A stretch of DNA of 23,074 nucleotides, taken from Acanthaster planci. Lineage: Eukaryota > Echinodermata > Asteroidea > Valvatida > Acanthasteridae. Positions 21,401 through 23,074 of this stretch are shown here, in pieces. The notes under the pieces are model-generated. The model was not told the origin of the DNA. It ran no database searches and saw nothing but the letters and a program-made list of their open reading frames with translations. Position 1 is the first letter of the stretch. The number at the start of each line of letters is the position of its first letter. The stretch is taken from the NCBI RefSeq assembly GCF_001949145.1, contig NW_019091392.1, forward strand, positions 1,806,880 through 1,829,953, in the 5' to 3' direction. Position numbers and translations under genes: made by a program.

Positions 21401-22901
21401 CAGGATCACCGATGTCTGCCAACCCCAAAAGACAAGGAGACAAACTGAAAGCCCTGACTTTCAATTCAAATGTGTTGTCATAATAACACTGAAAACTGAA
21501 GAACTAGAGAGGAAAAATTTAATGTCTGTTTGAATGGAAAGAAAAAGCTTTGTGGGGGGTAGTAGCTTTACACACATCCAATTGTCGCTGGTAAAAAGGT
21601 ACATGTATATCTAAAGCTTAAAAATATAGCCACAACATATTTTCTTAAAATCAACTATTGAATTGTAAAAAAGGAAACCTTTACTCACCACTGAGTGTCA
21701 CATTGAAGATGCACACGGCAGAATTGTTTGAGGTATCAATGAATATATATTCGACTTCAGTAATTGTACCCGCAGTGAAGTTATCACCCGGGTTATGTGA
21801 TGATAATATTGTTAAATTTTTGGCAGGATCACTATTGTCAGTTGCATTTGGTGGAGTCCATATCGAGCTGAATGTTGCCTCAGATGTCTCATTCACCACA
21901 CTTTGTGGGCAATAGTCAATAACAGGAGCCTCAGCATCTATGAAGTAGGAAAATAGCATATACATGTACTAGATCAAGCCGCAAGGGCATCTATGAAGTG
22001 GGAAAATAGCACAGTTCAATTAAGTAGCAAGGCGTGGCACAATAAGCTTGATGTTGTGGGCACTGAAGTTATGAGCACAACGTTATATATGACAGCAATA
22101 TAACAATTTTCAGTAGACCTGCCATAATGGCTTGGATGTGTGTTAGGGATGATGTTAATCCCAAGAACAGCCTTTTCACCTTTTGTCAACCATTTACCGT
22201 ACCAATTGTTGAAGTTATCTGTTACAGCTGTCTTTATGTGCGACTAATTGGTACATGCCATGGAGTCAACTGATCAAGGTGTTTCACCTGTATTAATTTG
22301 ATAAAAAAATCAGCAAAATCTTTGTCACAGTGAAGTTTGTAACCCTCGTCGAGAAAATCTGCAGTCCATCTGCAGTCTGTTACTCTTTATATTTTCCTTT
22401 CTGCATAGATCAAGACACTCACCTTTTATATTAAATTTCAGACCTTCAGGGGAGCAAATATTTTAAGGAATTCGGGCAAAAAATATGCCACAACAAATGG
22501 AATGAGGGATATGATGTTTTCACACACTTGGAAATGTACTTTTCTCACAGGGGTTTATAGAATATTTAAGCAGATTTATCAAACAACGGGGAAAATATGA
22601 GATAACTGCGTAATTAGGAAACACCAACCTATTACTGTGATCGAAAAGTTACAAAAGCCCTGATTTCCTGCCATATCGGTAGCATTGCATGTCACTGTTG
22701 TTGGACCAAGTGCATATGTTCCATTGGATTCCACAACATTGCCTGCATCGTCTTTACAGGTGATGTTGCTGGAATCGAACACGTCCACGTTATCAGTAGC
22801 GGATGGCAGTGGCGACCAAATGACCACAGCAGTTGACAGTCCCATGTCTGTACTCATGGAAGGGATGCTGCTAGGACAGGTGACATTAGGCGCTTCGGTA
22901 T
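255..22901 (-). CDS. Multi-exon gene for a giant HYR-repeat protein (partial, 28 internal exons)
   Basis: Twenty-eight exons on the minus strand each encode one HYR (hyalin repeat, immunoglobulin-like beta-sandwich) domain. Each shows the family pattern: an acidic start (D-x-E-x-P), an early Cys usually followed by Pro, a W-x-x-P core, D-N-S-G or D-N-V, a P-G-D-x-F-x-x-G turn, T-V-x-Y, D-x-x-G-N, and a closing C-x-F-x-V-x-V-x-G. All introns interrupt a codon after its first base, so any exon or group of exons can be duplicated or skipped without shifting frame. The spliced product of this window would be about 2284 residues. HYR arrays are known from sea urchin hyalin and other extracellular adhesion proteins, so an extracellular matrix or surface role is inferred. 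Both termini lie outside the window, so secretion signal, anchoring and partner domains are unknown. Confidence 0.9.
498..1042. other. Intron H27-H28
   Basis: 545 bp of AT-rich intron. Open frames here on the plus strand are not related to HYR or to any family I recognise. Confidence 0.8.
1043..1291 (-). CDS. HYR exon H27
   Basis: An 83-codon exon with acceptor CTCCTTTTAG and donor GTAATC. It begins D-L-S-P-P-V-I-V-S-C-P-G-N. It carries NTDPNKPTANVSWPLAQV, LDNVEVASVIVTQEPGTAF, PIGTTLVTYTATD and SGNTDQNDCRFYIHVSG. The W-P-L-A-Q core lacks the usual W-x-x-P spacing. TDPN and TAN-x-SW, with F-Y in the last strand, tie it to H4. The last cysteine is displaced by a short insertion (DQND). Confidence 0.92.
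1558..1800 (-). CDS. HYR exon H26, epsilon-like
   Basis: An 81-codon exon with acceptor TTACCGAACAG and donor GTGAGT. It begins D-S-E-A-P-V-L-L-N-C-S-S-N. It carries NDSANATANWTEPMFSDNSG, VFMVDQEFFPGDQFPVGVNE and EAGNMVACVFNVTVIG. The DQ-x-x-x-P-x-x-x-FPVG stretch links it to H20, and the start links it to H15. Four sequons fall within the first 35 residues. Confidence 0.92.
1869..1911. repeat. Short inverted repeat in intron H25-H26
   Basis: Perfect 10-bp arms, GGTCTATATA at 1869-1878 and TATATAGACC at 1902-1911, are separated by 23 bp. They could form a small stem, but one this size may be chance in AT-rich DNA. Confidence 0.45.
2077..2313 (-). CDS. HYR exon H25
   Basis: A 79-codon exon with acceptor TTGCATTCAG and donor GTTAGC, a weaker match that places a stop codon just inside the intron. 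It begins D-A-E-K-P-V-F-L-D-C-P-S-D. The conserved Trp is absent (RVVNFTQPEVTDNSGG). It continues YPSGTQFPFSDTIVIFTAED and SGNRATC, then FTVSVDG. These features match H3 near the other end of the window, not the five-class block. It interrupts the block between delta H24 and epsilon-like H26. Confidence 0.91.
2314..2751. other. Intron H24-H25
   Basis: 438 bp with no HYR motif, recognisable RNA gene or clear repeat. Confidence 0.75.
2752..2997 (-). CDS. HYR exon H24, class delta
   Basis: An 82-codon exon. After acceptor CTTCTACATGCAG it starts CAACCGAC, giving x-T-D-V-E-M-P-M-I-I-C-P-P. It carries MNSTNLTWIVPQYRDNQE, VFNVSHQNGSRFTIGTTVVTY, DRAGNNASCSF and NVTVVG. Donor GTGAGC. The DN-Q-E core lacks S-G, as in H19. 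All three delta exons, and no others in the window, start with C after the acceptor. Confidence 0.93.
3282..3518 (-). CDS. HYR exon H23, class gamma
   Basis: A 79-codon exon that is intact but has no Met in its first half. Acceptor CATTTTCAG, donor GTAAGT. It begins D-F-E-D-P-Q-V-T-C-P-P. It carries NIEAFADNGTNVRLNWTMP, TATDNSGMVTLNFTHQ, FPLGTTYITATASD and SGNSASCTFTATIY. ITATAS replaces the usual V-x-Y-x-A. The last exon base is C instead of G. Joined to the CA that opens H24 it gives proline at the domain boundary. Confidence 0.92.
3650..3892 (-). CDS. HYR exon H22, class beta
   Basis: An 81-codon exon with acceptor TTTCTTTGCAG and donor GTATGT. It begins D-D-E-N-P-Q-I-I-N-C-S-S-D. It carries NTSQGSNMAFVEWTKPVAV, DNSGMVTLTNDSNDSS, YPIGSTVIKY and CQFTVFVSG. 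The VTLT after DNSG links it to H17, while its C-S replaces C-P. The NDSNDSS turn carries two adjacent sequons in place of P-G-D. It follows the longest intron of the window. Confidence 0.92.
4597..4760. other. CpG-rich patch of unknown origin
   Basis: Roughly 18 CpG dinucleotides occur in about 165 bp, far denser than the AT-rich flanks. A 9-bp inverted repeat (CTTCGACAC at 4597-4605, GTGTCGAAG at 4626-4634) sits at one end. An 82-codon minus-strand open frame runs through the patch but matches no family I know. It could be a remnant of an insertion or a regulatory element. Confidence 0.4.
4950..5226. repeat. GGGAATTCCT repeat cluster
   Basis: The palindrome-centred word GGGAATTCCT occurs at 4950-4959, 4968-4977 and 5209-5218, with degenerate copies nearby (for example GGGAATAACT at 5191-5200). 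The second and third copies are both followed by a near-identical AAGACGAC or AGACGAC tail. This looks like a decayed minisatellite or short element. Confidence 0.55.
5499..5626. repeat. Perfect 33-bp inverted repeat
   Basis: The arms at 5499-5531 and 5594-5626 are exact reverse complements (33 bp) around a 62-bp spacer. The transcript could form a stable hairpin. The right arm lies between two copies of a 26-bp direct repeat, so it looks like a locally copied inverted segment rather than the terminal repeats of a transposon. Confidence 0.85.
5561..5650. repeat. 26-bp direct duplication flanking the inverted copy
   Basis: The 26-bp word starting CCAACTGGCCGTCGG occurs identically at 5561-5586 and 5625-5650. 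The 38 bp between the copies consists mainly of the reverse complement of 5501-5531. Confidence 0.85.
5837..6073 (-). CDS. HYR exon H21, class alpha
   Basis: A 79-codon exon with acceptor ATTTCTTTGCAG and donor GTATTG. It begins D-D-E-S-P-V-F-N-C-P. The tryptophan segment is unusual: GTFFITLVATDNVKV lacks both Trp and the W-x-x-P proline. The turn HQPGDELDVGNTT is regular, and the repeat closes YARDAAGNEAVC, then FTVTIKG. The DNV core and DAAG fit class alpha, but it is the most divergent member. Confidence 0.92.
6074..6579. other. Intron H20-H21
   Basis: 506 bp. A short palindrome at 6381-6398 (ACAACCC and GGGTTGT arms around a C run) is the only structure noticed. Confidence 0.7.
6580..6822 (-). 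CDS. HYR exon H20, class epsilon
   Basis: An 81-codon exon with acceptor TCCCCACAG and donor GTAGGC. It begins D-M-Q-I-P-I-I-M-N-C-P-G-D. It carries NETTAPGQPTVNISWTEP, DNSGSFNIDQSHSPPSIF, PVGPTKVVY and DSSSNLAMCAFNVTVTG. S-S-S-N replaces S-S-G-N. The SG-x-F-x-x-DQ run and the PVG turn also occur in H26. The epsilon assignment rests mainly on position and a few shared segments, so it is the weakest of the five classes. Confidence 0.92.
7069..7314 (-). CDS. HYR exon H19, class delta
   Basis: An 82-codon exon. After acceptor ATATTTCAG it starts CTACGGAT, giving x-T-D-T-N-P-P-M. It carries CPSDVMVPADNGTNSTTVTW, PPPPYMDN without the usual S-G, NVSKANGSLFYLGTKVVVY and CSFNVTVLG. Donor GTAAAT. The P-x-YxDN core, NVSxxNGSxFxxGT turn and AGNNxSCSFNVTV end are nearly the same as in H24. 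Six sequons are present. Confidence 0.93.
7315..7924. other. Intron H18-H19
   Basis: 610 bp. Several overlapping minus-strand open frames between 7254 and 7632 extend into the intron from H19 or lie wholly in it. None resembles HYR, and I see no other feature. Confidence 0.75.
7925..8164 (-). CDS. HYR exon H18, class gamma
   Basis: An 80-codon exon with acceptor TTTTCTTGTAG and donor GTAAGT. It begins D-V-E-D-P-M-L-T-M-C-P-T-D. It carries TPPGTNISITWTQP, VVDNSGDVTLSS, NPGDKFANGTYLVIYTAVDP and CSFIIQVN. Its last base is T, where most exons end in G. Joined to the CT that opens H19 this gives a serine codon at the domain junction. The apparent third cysteine seen by reading on into the intron is therefore not in the protein. 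Confidence 0.92.
8165..8761. other. Intron H17-H18
   Basis: 597 bp without an HYR motif or a recognisable element. Confidence 0.75.
8762..9004 (-). CDS. HYR exon H17, class beta
   Basis: An 81-codon exon with acceptor AATTACTGATAG and donor GTGTGC, a weak match after the GT. It begins D-E-E-D-P-D-I-K-S-C-P and continues ADVIVNATAGTSSAKVFW, DEPTATDNSGTVTLT, RPGNVFDIGKMTTTY and LDEAGNTDQCTFQIIVQG. The LDEAGNTD-x-CTF-x-x-x-VQG end matches H12. The DNSG-x-VTLT core matches H22. Only one N-glycosylation sequon is seen. Confidence 0.92.
9005..9461. other. Intron H16-H17
   Basis: 457 bp, AT-rich, nothing recognisable. Confidence 0.75.
9462..9707 (-). CDS. HYR exon H16, class alpha
   Basis: An 82-codon exon with acceptor TTTTTTCCCAG and donor GTGGGT. 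It begins D-N-Q-P-P-M-F-S-N-C-P. It carries NATVVWTEPDANDNVAVISV, then SSAPGTVVGLGDTLQVVY, YDAAGLNDTC and FEITVVG. The DNVAV core and the DAAG-x-N-x-TC-x-FEI close are those of H11. A replacement of G-N by G-L is shared with H15. Confidence 0.93.
9708..10126. other. Intron H15-H16
   Basis: 419 bp, nothing recognisable. The frame of H16 stays open upstream of its acceptor, but the extension is not HYR-like. Confidence 0.75.
10127..10369 (-). CDS. HYR exon H15, class epsilon
   Basis: An 81-codon exon with acceptor AATACTTAG and donor GTAAGC. It is intact although no Met lies near its start. It begins D-T-E-A-P-V-L-T-N-C-S-G-D. The core ISVSWDDPVVMENDVYSV has lost the usual D-N-S-G. It continues QTPSPGHFYSVGNTTVTY, FVEDSSGLNDTC and EFLVTVLG. 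The S-P-x-x-F-x-VG turn and x-DSS segment also occur in H20, and the start resembles H26. Confidence 0.92.
10370..10772. other. Intron H14-H15
   Basis: 403 bp, nothing recognisable beyond splice signals. Confidence 0.75.
10773..11027 (-). CDS. HYR exon H14, class delta
   Basis: An 85-codon exon. After acceptor TTCCCACAG it begins CTAGCGAC rather than the A-initial start of most exons, giving A-S-D-K-V-A-P-M. It has TVVTWPPIVINDNVG, PNGSVFYIGSVTVSY, AGNKGSCNFTVTVVG and donor GTAAGA. The P-P core, the N-G-S-x-F-Y-x-G turn and the C-initial exon start are shared with H19. It is a little longer than the other delta repeats, around DRPMSYPNG. Confidence 0.93.
11028..12452. other. Second longest intron, H13-H14
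   Basis: 1425 bp between gamma H13 and delta H14. Two overlapping plus-strand open frames (11237-11584 and 11283-11663) have no recognisable domain and look like chance. A run of nine G lies at 11929-11937. No HYR relic was found. Confidence 0.75.
12453..12692 (-). CDS. HYR exon H13, class gamma
   Basis: An 80-codon exon with acceptor GGCACCACAG and donor GTAAGT. It begins D-V-E-S-P-R-L-L-M-C-P. Diagnostic segments are TNVEAFADPGMNVSISW, PTAEDNSGWVTVSS, RPGDGFMNGTHTVIYTA and KDPSGN. H23 shares the x-EAFAD-x-G-x-NV stretch. H18 shares the LxMCPT start, ISITW, the F-x-NGT turn and VIYTA-x-DPSGN. The following exon is a delta repeat with an atypical first base. Confidence 0.93.
12693..13178. 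other. Intron H12-H13
   Basis: 486 bp, nothing recognisable. Confidence 0.75.
13179..13418 (-). CDS. HYR exon H12, class beta, four cysteines
   Basis: An 80-codon exon with a long pyrimidine tract before acceptor CTGCAG and donor GTACAT. It begins D-N-E-M-P-N-I-T-N-C-P. The conserved tryptophan is replaced (VVTYSFPTPVCIDNAG), and the usual P-G-D-x-F turn is replaced by LDDEYSIDD. Besides the two usual cysteines it has one in PTPVCIDN and one in VIIACLDEAG. The closing LDEAGNTDTCTFTVTVQG closely matches H17. Confidence 0.92.
13419..14050. other. Intron H11-H12
   Basis: 632 bp. A long pyrimidine-rich tract (on the minus strand) precedes the H12 acceptor. Nothing else is recognisable. Confidence 0.75.
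14051..14290 (-). CDS. HYR exon H11, class alpha
   Basis: An 80-codon exon with acceptor TTTCTTTCAG and donor GTAATC. It begins D-T-E-A-P-M-F-S-T-C, but S-S replaces the usual C-P-x. The core is QEWMFPVATDNVAVTRNSS, the turn is G-G-S-L-S-L-G, and it closes YDAAGNNNTCVFEIIVEG. H16 shares MFS, DNVAV, YDAAG and the FEI closing strand; H28 shares AGNNNTC and SLG. These shared segments define class alpha. Confidence 0.92.
14291..14706. other. Intron H10-H11
   Basis: 416 bp, nothing recognisable. Confidence 0.75.
14707..14949 (-). CDS. HYR exon H10, last of the YWQEP group
   Basis: An 81-codon exon with acceptor TTATTTTCAG and donor GTATGA. It begins D-N-E-A-P-T-V-S-N-C-P. Its core is SSIVYWQEPTFSDNVAIVG, and it continues SSHNPGDVFSVGNTTVIY and FFVTVEG. 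It lies directly before an alpha repeat (H11), the place epsilon takes in the five-repeat blocks, and its SVGNTTVxY and VxDSSG segments match epsilon repeat H15. It may therefore link the two repeat families. Confidence 0.92.
14950..15313. other. Intron H9-H10
   Basis: 364 bp. It contains a run of ten T followed by eight G at 15109-15126, described with its partner in the intron near 20330. Confidence 0.75.
15109..15151. repeat. T-run/G-run element, copy 1
   Basis: Ten T then eight G are followed 11 bp later by AATTTGAACTT (15137-15147) and a further T run. The same order of T run, G run and AATTTGAACTT occurs at 20330-20367. Confidence 0.45.
15314..15556 (-). CDS. HYR exon H9, YWQEP group
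   Basis: An 81-codon exon with acceptor TCTTCTCAG and donor GTAATT. It begins D-N-E-A-P-N-V-M-N-C-P and carries ADVVNSTMANQSSAFVYW, with R-E-P instead of Q-E-P. It continues FSDNVGVFSRDNSHSPGNVF and NCSFIVIVQG. The D-N-E-A-P start is shared with H10 and H28. Confidence 0.92.
15557..16143. other. Intron H8-H9
   Basis: 587 bp, nothing recognisable. Confidence 0.75.
16144..16383 (-). CDS. HYR exon H8, YWQEP group
   Basis: An 80-codon exon with acceptor TTTCCAG and donor GTGAGC. It begins D-D-E-P-P-D-L-V-C-P and continues VVNSTDANQNSSIVFWQEP, then TDNVGIVSNESSHRPGDVF and NCSFIVSVEG. It is one residue shorter before the first Cys than H7 and H9. The ANQ-S-S segment is shared with H9, and NESSH with H10. 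Confidence 0.92.
16384..17181. other. Intron H7-H8
   Basis: 798 bp. It has a short AT repeat near 16411-16426 and an imperfect inverted repeat at 16544-16715. No coding signal is seen. Confidence 0.75.
16544..16715. repeat. Imperfect inverted repeat in intron H7-H8
   Basis: The reverse complement of 16544-16578 resembles 16683-16715. Shared words include GGGACTTG and GGACT followed after one or two bases by TGATG. The arms are diverged, and the intervening 100 bp holds no gene. Confidence 0.4.
17182..17424 (-). CDS. HYR exon H7, YWQEP group
   Basis: An 81-codon exon with acceptor GTCTCTGCAG and donor GTGAGC. It begins D-D-E-P-P-S-F-K-A-C. It carries CPADIINSTDAG, SSVVYWQEPTITDNVG, SHSPGDVFPVGNTTVIY and FSVTVEG. 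Its start D-D-E-P-P matches H8, and its NST segment matches H5. Confidence 0.92.
17425..18129. other. Intron H6-H7
   Basis: 705 bp, nothing recognisable. Confidence 0.75.
18130..18372 (-). CDS. HYR exon H6, divergent member of the YWQEP group
   Basis: An 81-codon exon with acceptor TTCCACAG and donor GTGAGT. It begins D-N-E-V-P-T-F-V-N-C. Several family landmarks are changed: C-T-E replaces C-P, the tryptophan segment reads NVTWATLDYRDNVG without the usual proline, and E-A-Q-N replaces the usual S-G-N. The second half (SSHKSGDTFGLGNVTVT, ANCSFVVTVIG) still fits the neighbouring repeats. The reading frame and both splice sites are intact, so this is divergence rather than decay. Confidence 0.9.
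18373..19297. other. Intron H5-H6
   Basis: 925 bp. The 104-codon minus-strand open frame at 18461-18775 has no HYR landmarks and no known domain. Nothing else is recognisable. Confidence 0.75.
19298..19540 (-). CDS. HYR exon H5, YWQEP group
   Basis: An 81-codon exon with acceptor TTTTAACAG and donor GTATGG. It begins D-V-E-P-P-A-V and has CPADIINSTD, ATVYWQEPIFSDNDG and THSPGDPFGVGNTTVTY. It is the first of six neighbouring repeats (H5-H10), most of which share the YWQEP core. The CPADIINSTD stretch is identical to that of H7, two repeats downstream, which points to recent duplication within this group. Six sequons are present. Confidence 0.92.
19541..19980. other. Intron H4-H5
   Basis: 440 bp, AT-rich, nothing recognisable. 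Confidence 0.75.
19981..20229 (-). CDS. HYR exon H4
   Basis: An 83-codon exon. It starts D-E-E-D-P-K-F-T-V-C-P after acceptor TTCCAG and ends YVTIIG before donor GTCAGT. The early region carries TTDPNSNTANYSW, close to the TDPNKPTANVSW of H27, and both repeats have F-Y before the final strand. The turn SHTSPAALPI departs from the usual P-G-D-x-F-x-x-G. Confidence 0.9.
20330..20367. repeat. T-run/G-run element, copy 2
   Basis: Eight T, then GTG and a G run, then AATTTGAACTT at 20350-20360 and more T, in the same order and orientation as 15109-15151. A short intronic repeat family is possible. Confidence 0.45.
20637..20674. repeat. Small palindromic and direct repeat
   Basis: GAACATGAAT (20637-20646) and ATTCATGTTC (20653-20662) are exact reverse complements. 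CATGAATTGTTGA also recurs directly at 20640-20652 and 20662-20674. Confidence 0.6.
21161..21415 (-). CDS. HYR exon H3
   Basis: An 85-codon exon ending VAVQG before donor GTATGA. It starts D-I-G-D-P-V-F-L-T-C-P and lacks the conserved tryptophan; the core reads ILVNFAIPIVEDNSG. H25 has the same VNF variant, the same VFL-x-C-P start and the same SGNRA segment. The acceptor GGTTGGCAG is poor in pyrimidines close to the site. The frame stays open upstream through an alternative GCTTTCAG, so a slightly longer exon is possible. Confidence 0.87.
21689..21937 (-). CDS. HYR exon H2
   Basis: An 83-codon exon between acceptor TTCATAG and donor GTGAGT. It starts D-A-E-A-P-V-I-D-Y-C-P and has the core SSIWTPPNATDNS. 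The usual S-G-N near the end is replaced by S-N-N, and the repeat closes CIFNVTLSG. It is rich in sequons (six N-x-S/T sites). The closing segment and the NET-containing early strand resemble H20 and H26. A near-identical copy of its 3' splice site lies 53 bp upstream in the transcript. Confidence 0.9.
21934..22011. repeat. 25-bp direct repeat spanning the H2 3' splice site
   Basis: The 25-bp segment at 21934-21958, which contains the H2 acceptor and its pyrimidine tract, recurs at 21987-22011 with one mismatch. The second copy keeps the CATAG acceptor and the first exon bases, so it is a potential alternative or decoy splice site. Confidence 0.8.
21938..22628. other. Intron H1-H2
   Basis: 691 bp. 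Apart from the duplicated splice-site segment near its downstream end, nothing is recognisable. Confidence 0.75.
22629..22901 (-). CDS. HYR exon H1, four-cysteine type
   Basis: This is the most upstream and longest repeat, at 273 bp (91 codons). It follows acceptor TACTCGCAG and begins D-T-E-A-P with VTCPSS. It ends NFSITVIG before donor GTTGGT, which is weak at positions 4-5. Unlike nearly all other repeats it has four cysteines: the usual first and last, plus one in SSNITCKDD and one in TTVTCNATD. Between them lies an extra loop (DDAGNVVESNGTYALG) that replaces the short P-G-D turn of the other repeats. The two extra cysteines lie on neighbouring predicted strands and could form a second disulfide. 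Five N-glycosylation sequons are present. Confidence 0.9.
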
Positions 22902-23074
22902 CTGCGAGTACAAAAAAGGGAACGTATATCATAAATGTTGAATACCTCAGCACTCATTTGATTGAATCTATGAATTCAGGAGTTAAGCTTGGCGATGCTT
23001 GAACAGTTTCAGAATACATGTGCACATATCTGCATTCAGTTATACCCATAAAAACTACGCCGAATATTAATTTT
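22902..23074. other. Intron upstream of H1 (partial)
   Basis: 173 bp of intron leading to the H1 acceptor. The preceding exon is outside the window, and no start codon with a signal peptide is seen. Confidence 0.75.

Noticed and set aside
1-23074. Bacterial or phage origin, or a defence system, CRISPR array or operon
   Set aside because: The exon-intron structure with consistent GT-AG phase-1 splicing, the AT-rich introns and the HYR array are eukaryotic. There are no tightly packed genes, ribosome binding sites or regularly spaced short repeats.

Overview
The window looks like invertebrate deuterostome DNA: an echinoderm, hemichordate or cephalochordate. The evidence is split genes with canonical GT-AG introns, AT-rich introns, and a very long tandem array of HYR (hyalin repeat) domains. 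HYR arrays of this kind are best known from sea urchin hyalin and related extracellular proteins of non-vertebrate deuterostomes. The species cannot be fixed from the sequence alone.

One gene on the minus strand explains essentially all the coding sequence. I count 28 HYR domains, each encoded by exactly one exon of 237 to 273 bp. I name them H1 to H28 in transcript order, so H1 is at the right end (22629-22901) and H28 at the left end (255-497). Every exon length is a multiple of three and every intron is phase 1, so all 28 exons join in frame (6852 bp, 2284 codons) without a stop. No signal peptide, start codon, transmembrane segment, other domain type or stop codon of the gene is visible. 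The window is therefore the interior of a larger gene that continues past both ends. The product is most likely a secreted or cell-surface, N-glycosylated matrix or adhesion protein.

The array has internal order. H11-H15, H16-H20 and H21-H24 repeat the same five domain types in the same order (called alpha, beta, gamma, delta, epsilon here). The unit H21-H24 is followed by divergent repeats H25-H27, and H28 is again alpha-like. H5-H10 form a separate, more uniform run with a YWQEP-type core. H1, H2, H3 and H4 are the most divergent repeats upstream; H2-H4 resemble H25-H27. The gene thus appears to have grown both by duplicating a five-exon block and by amplifying a single exon type.

The introns are mostly plain. 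The longest (3893-5836) holds two CpG-rich patches, a cluster of GGAATTCC-containing repeats and a perfect 33-bp foldback linked to a 26-bp direct duplication. The intron upstream of H2 holds a second copy of the H2 3' splice site. No RNA gene, CRISPR array, intact transposon or second protein-coding gene could be supported.
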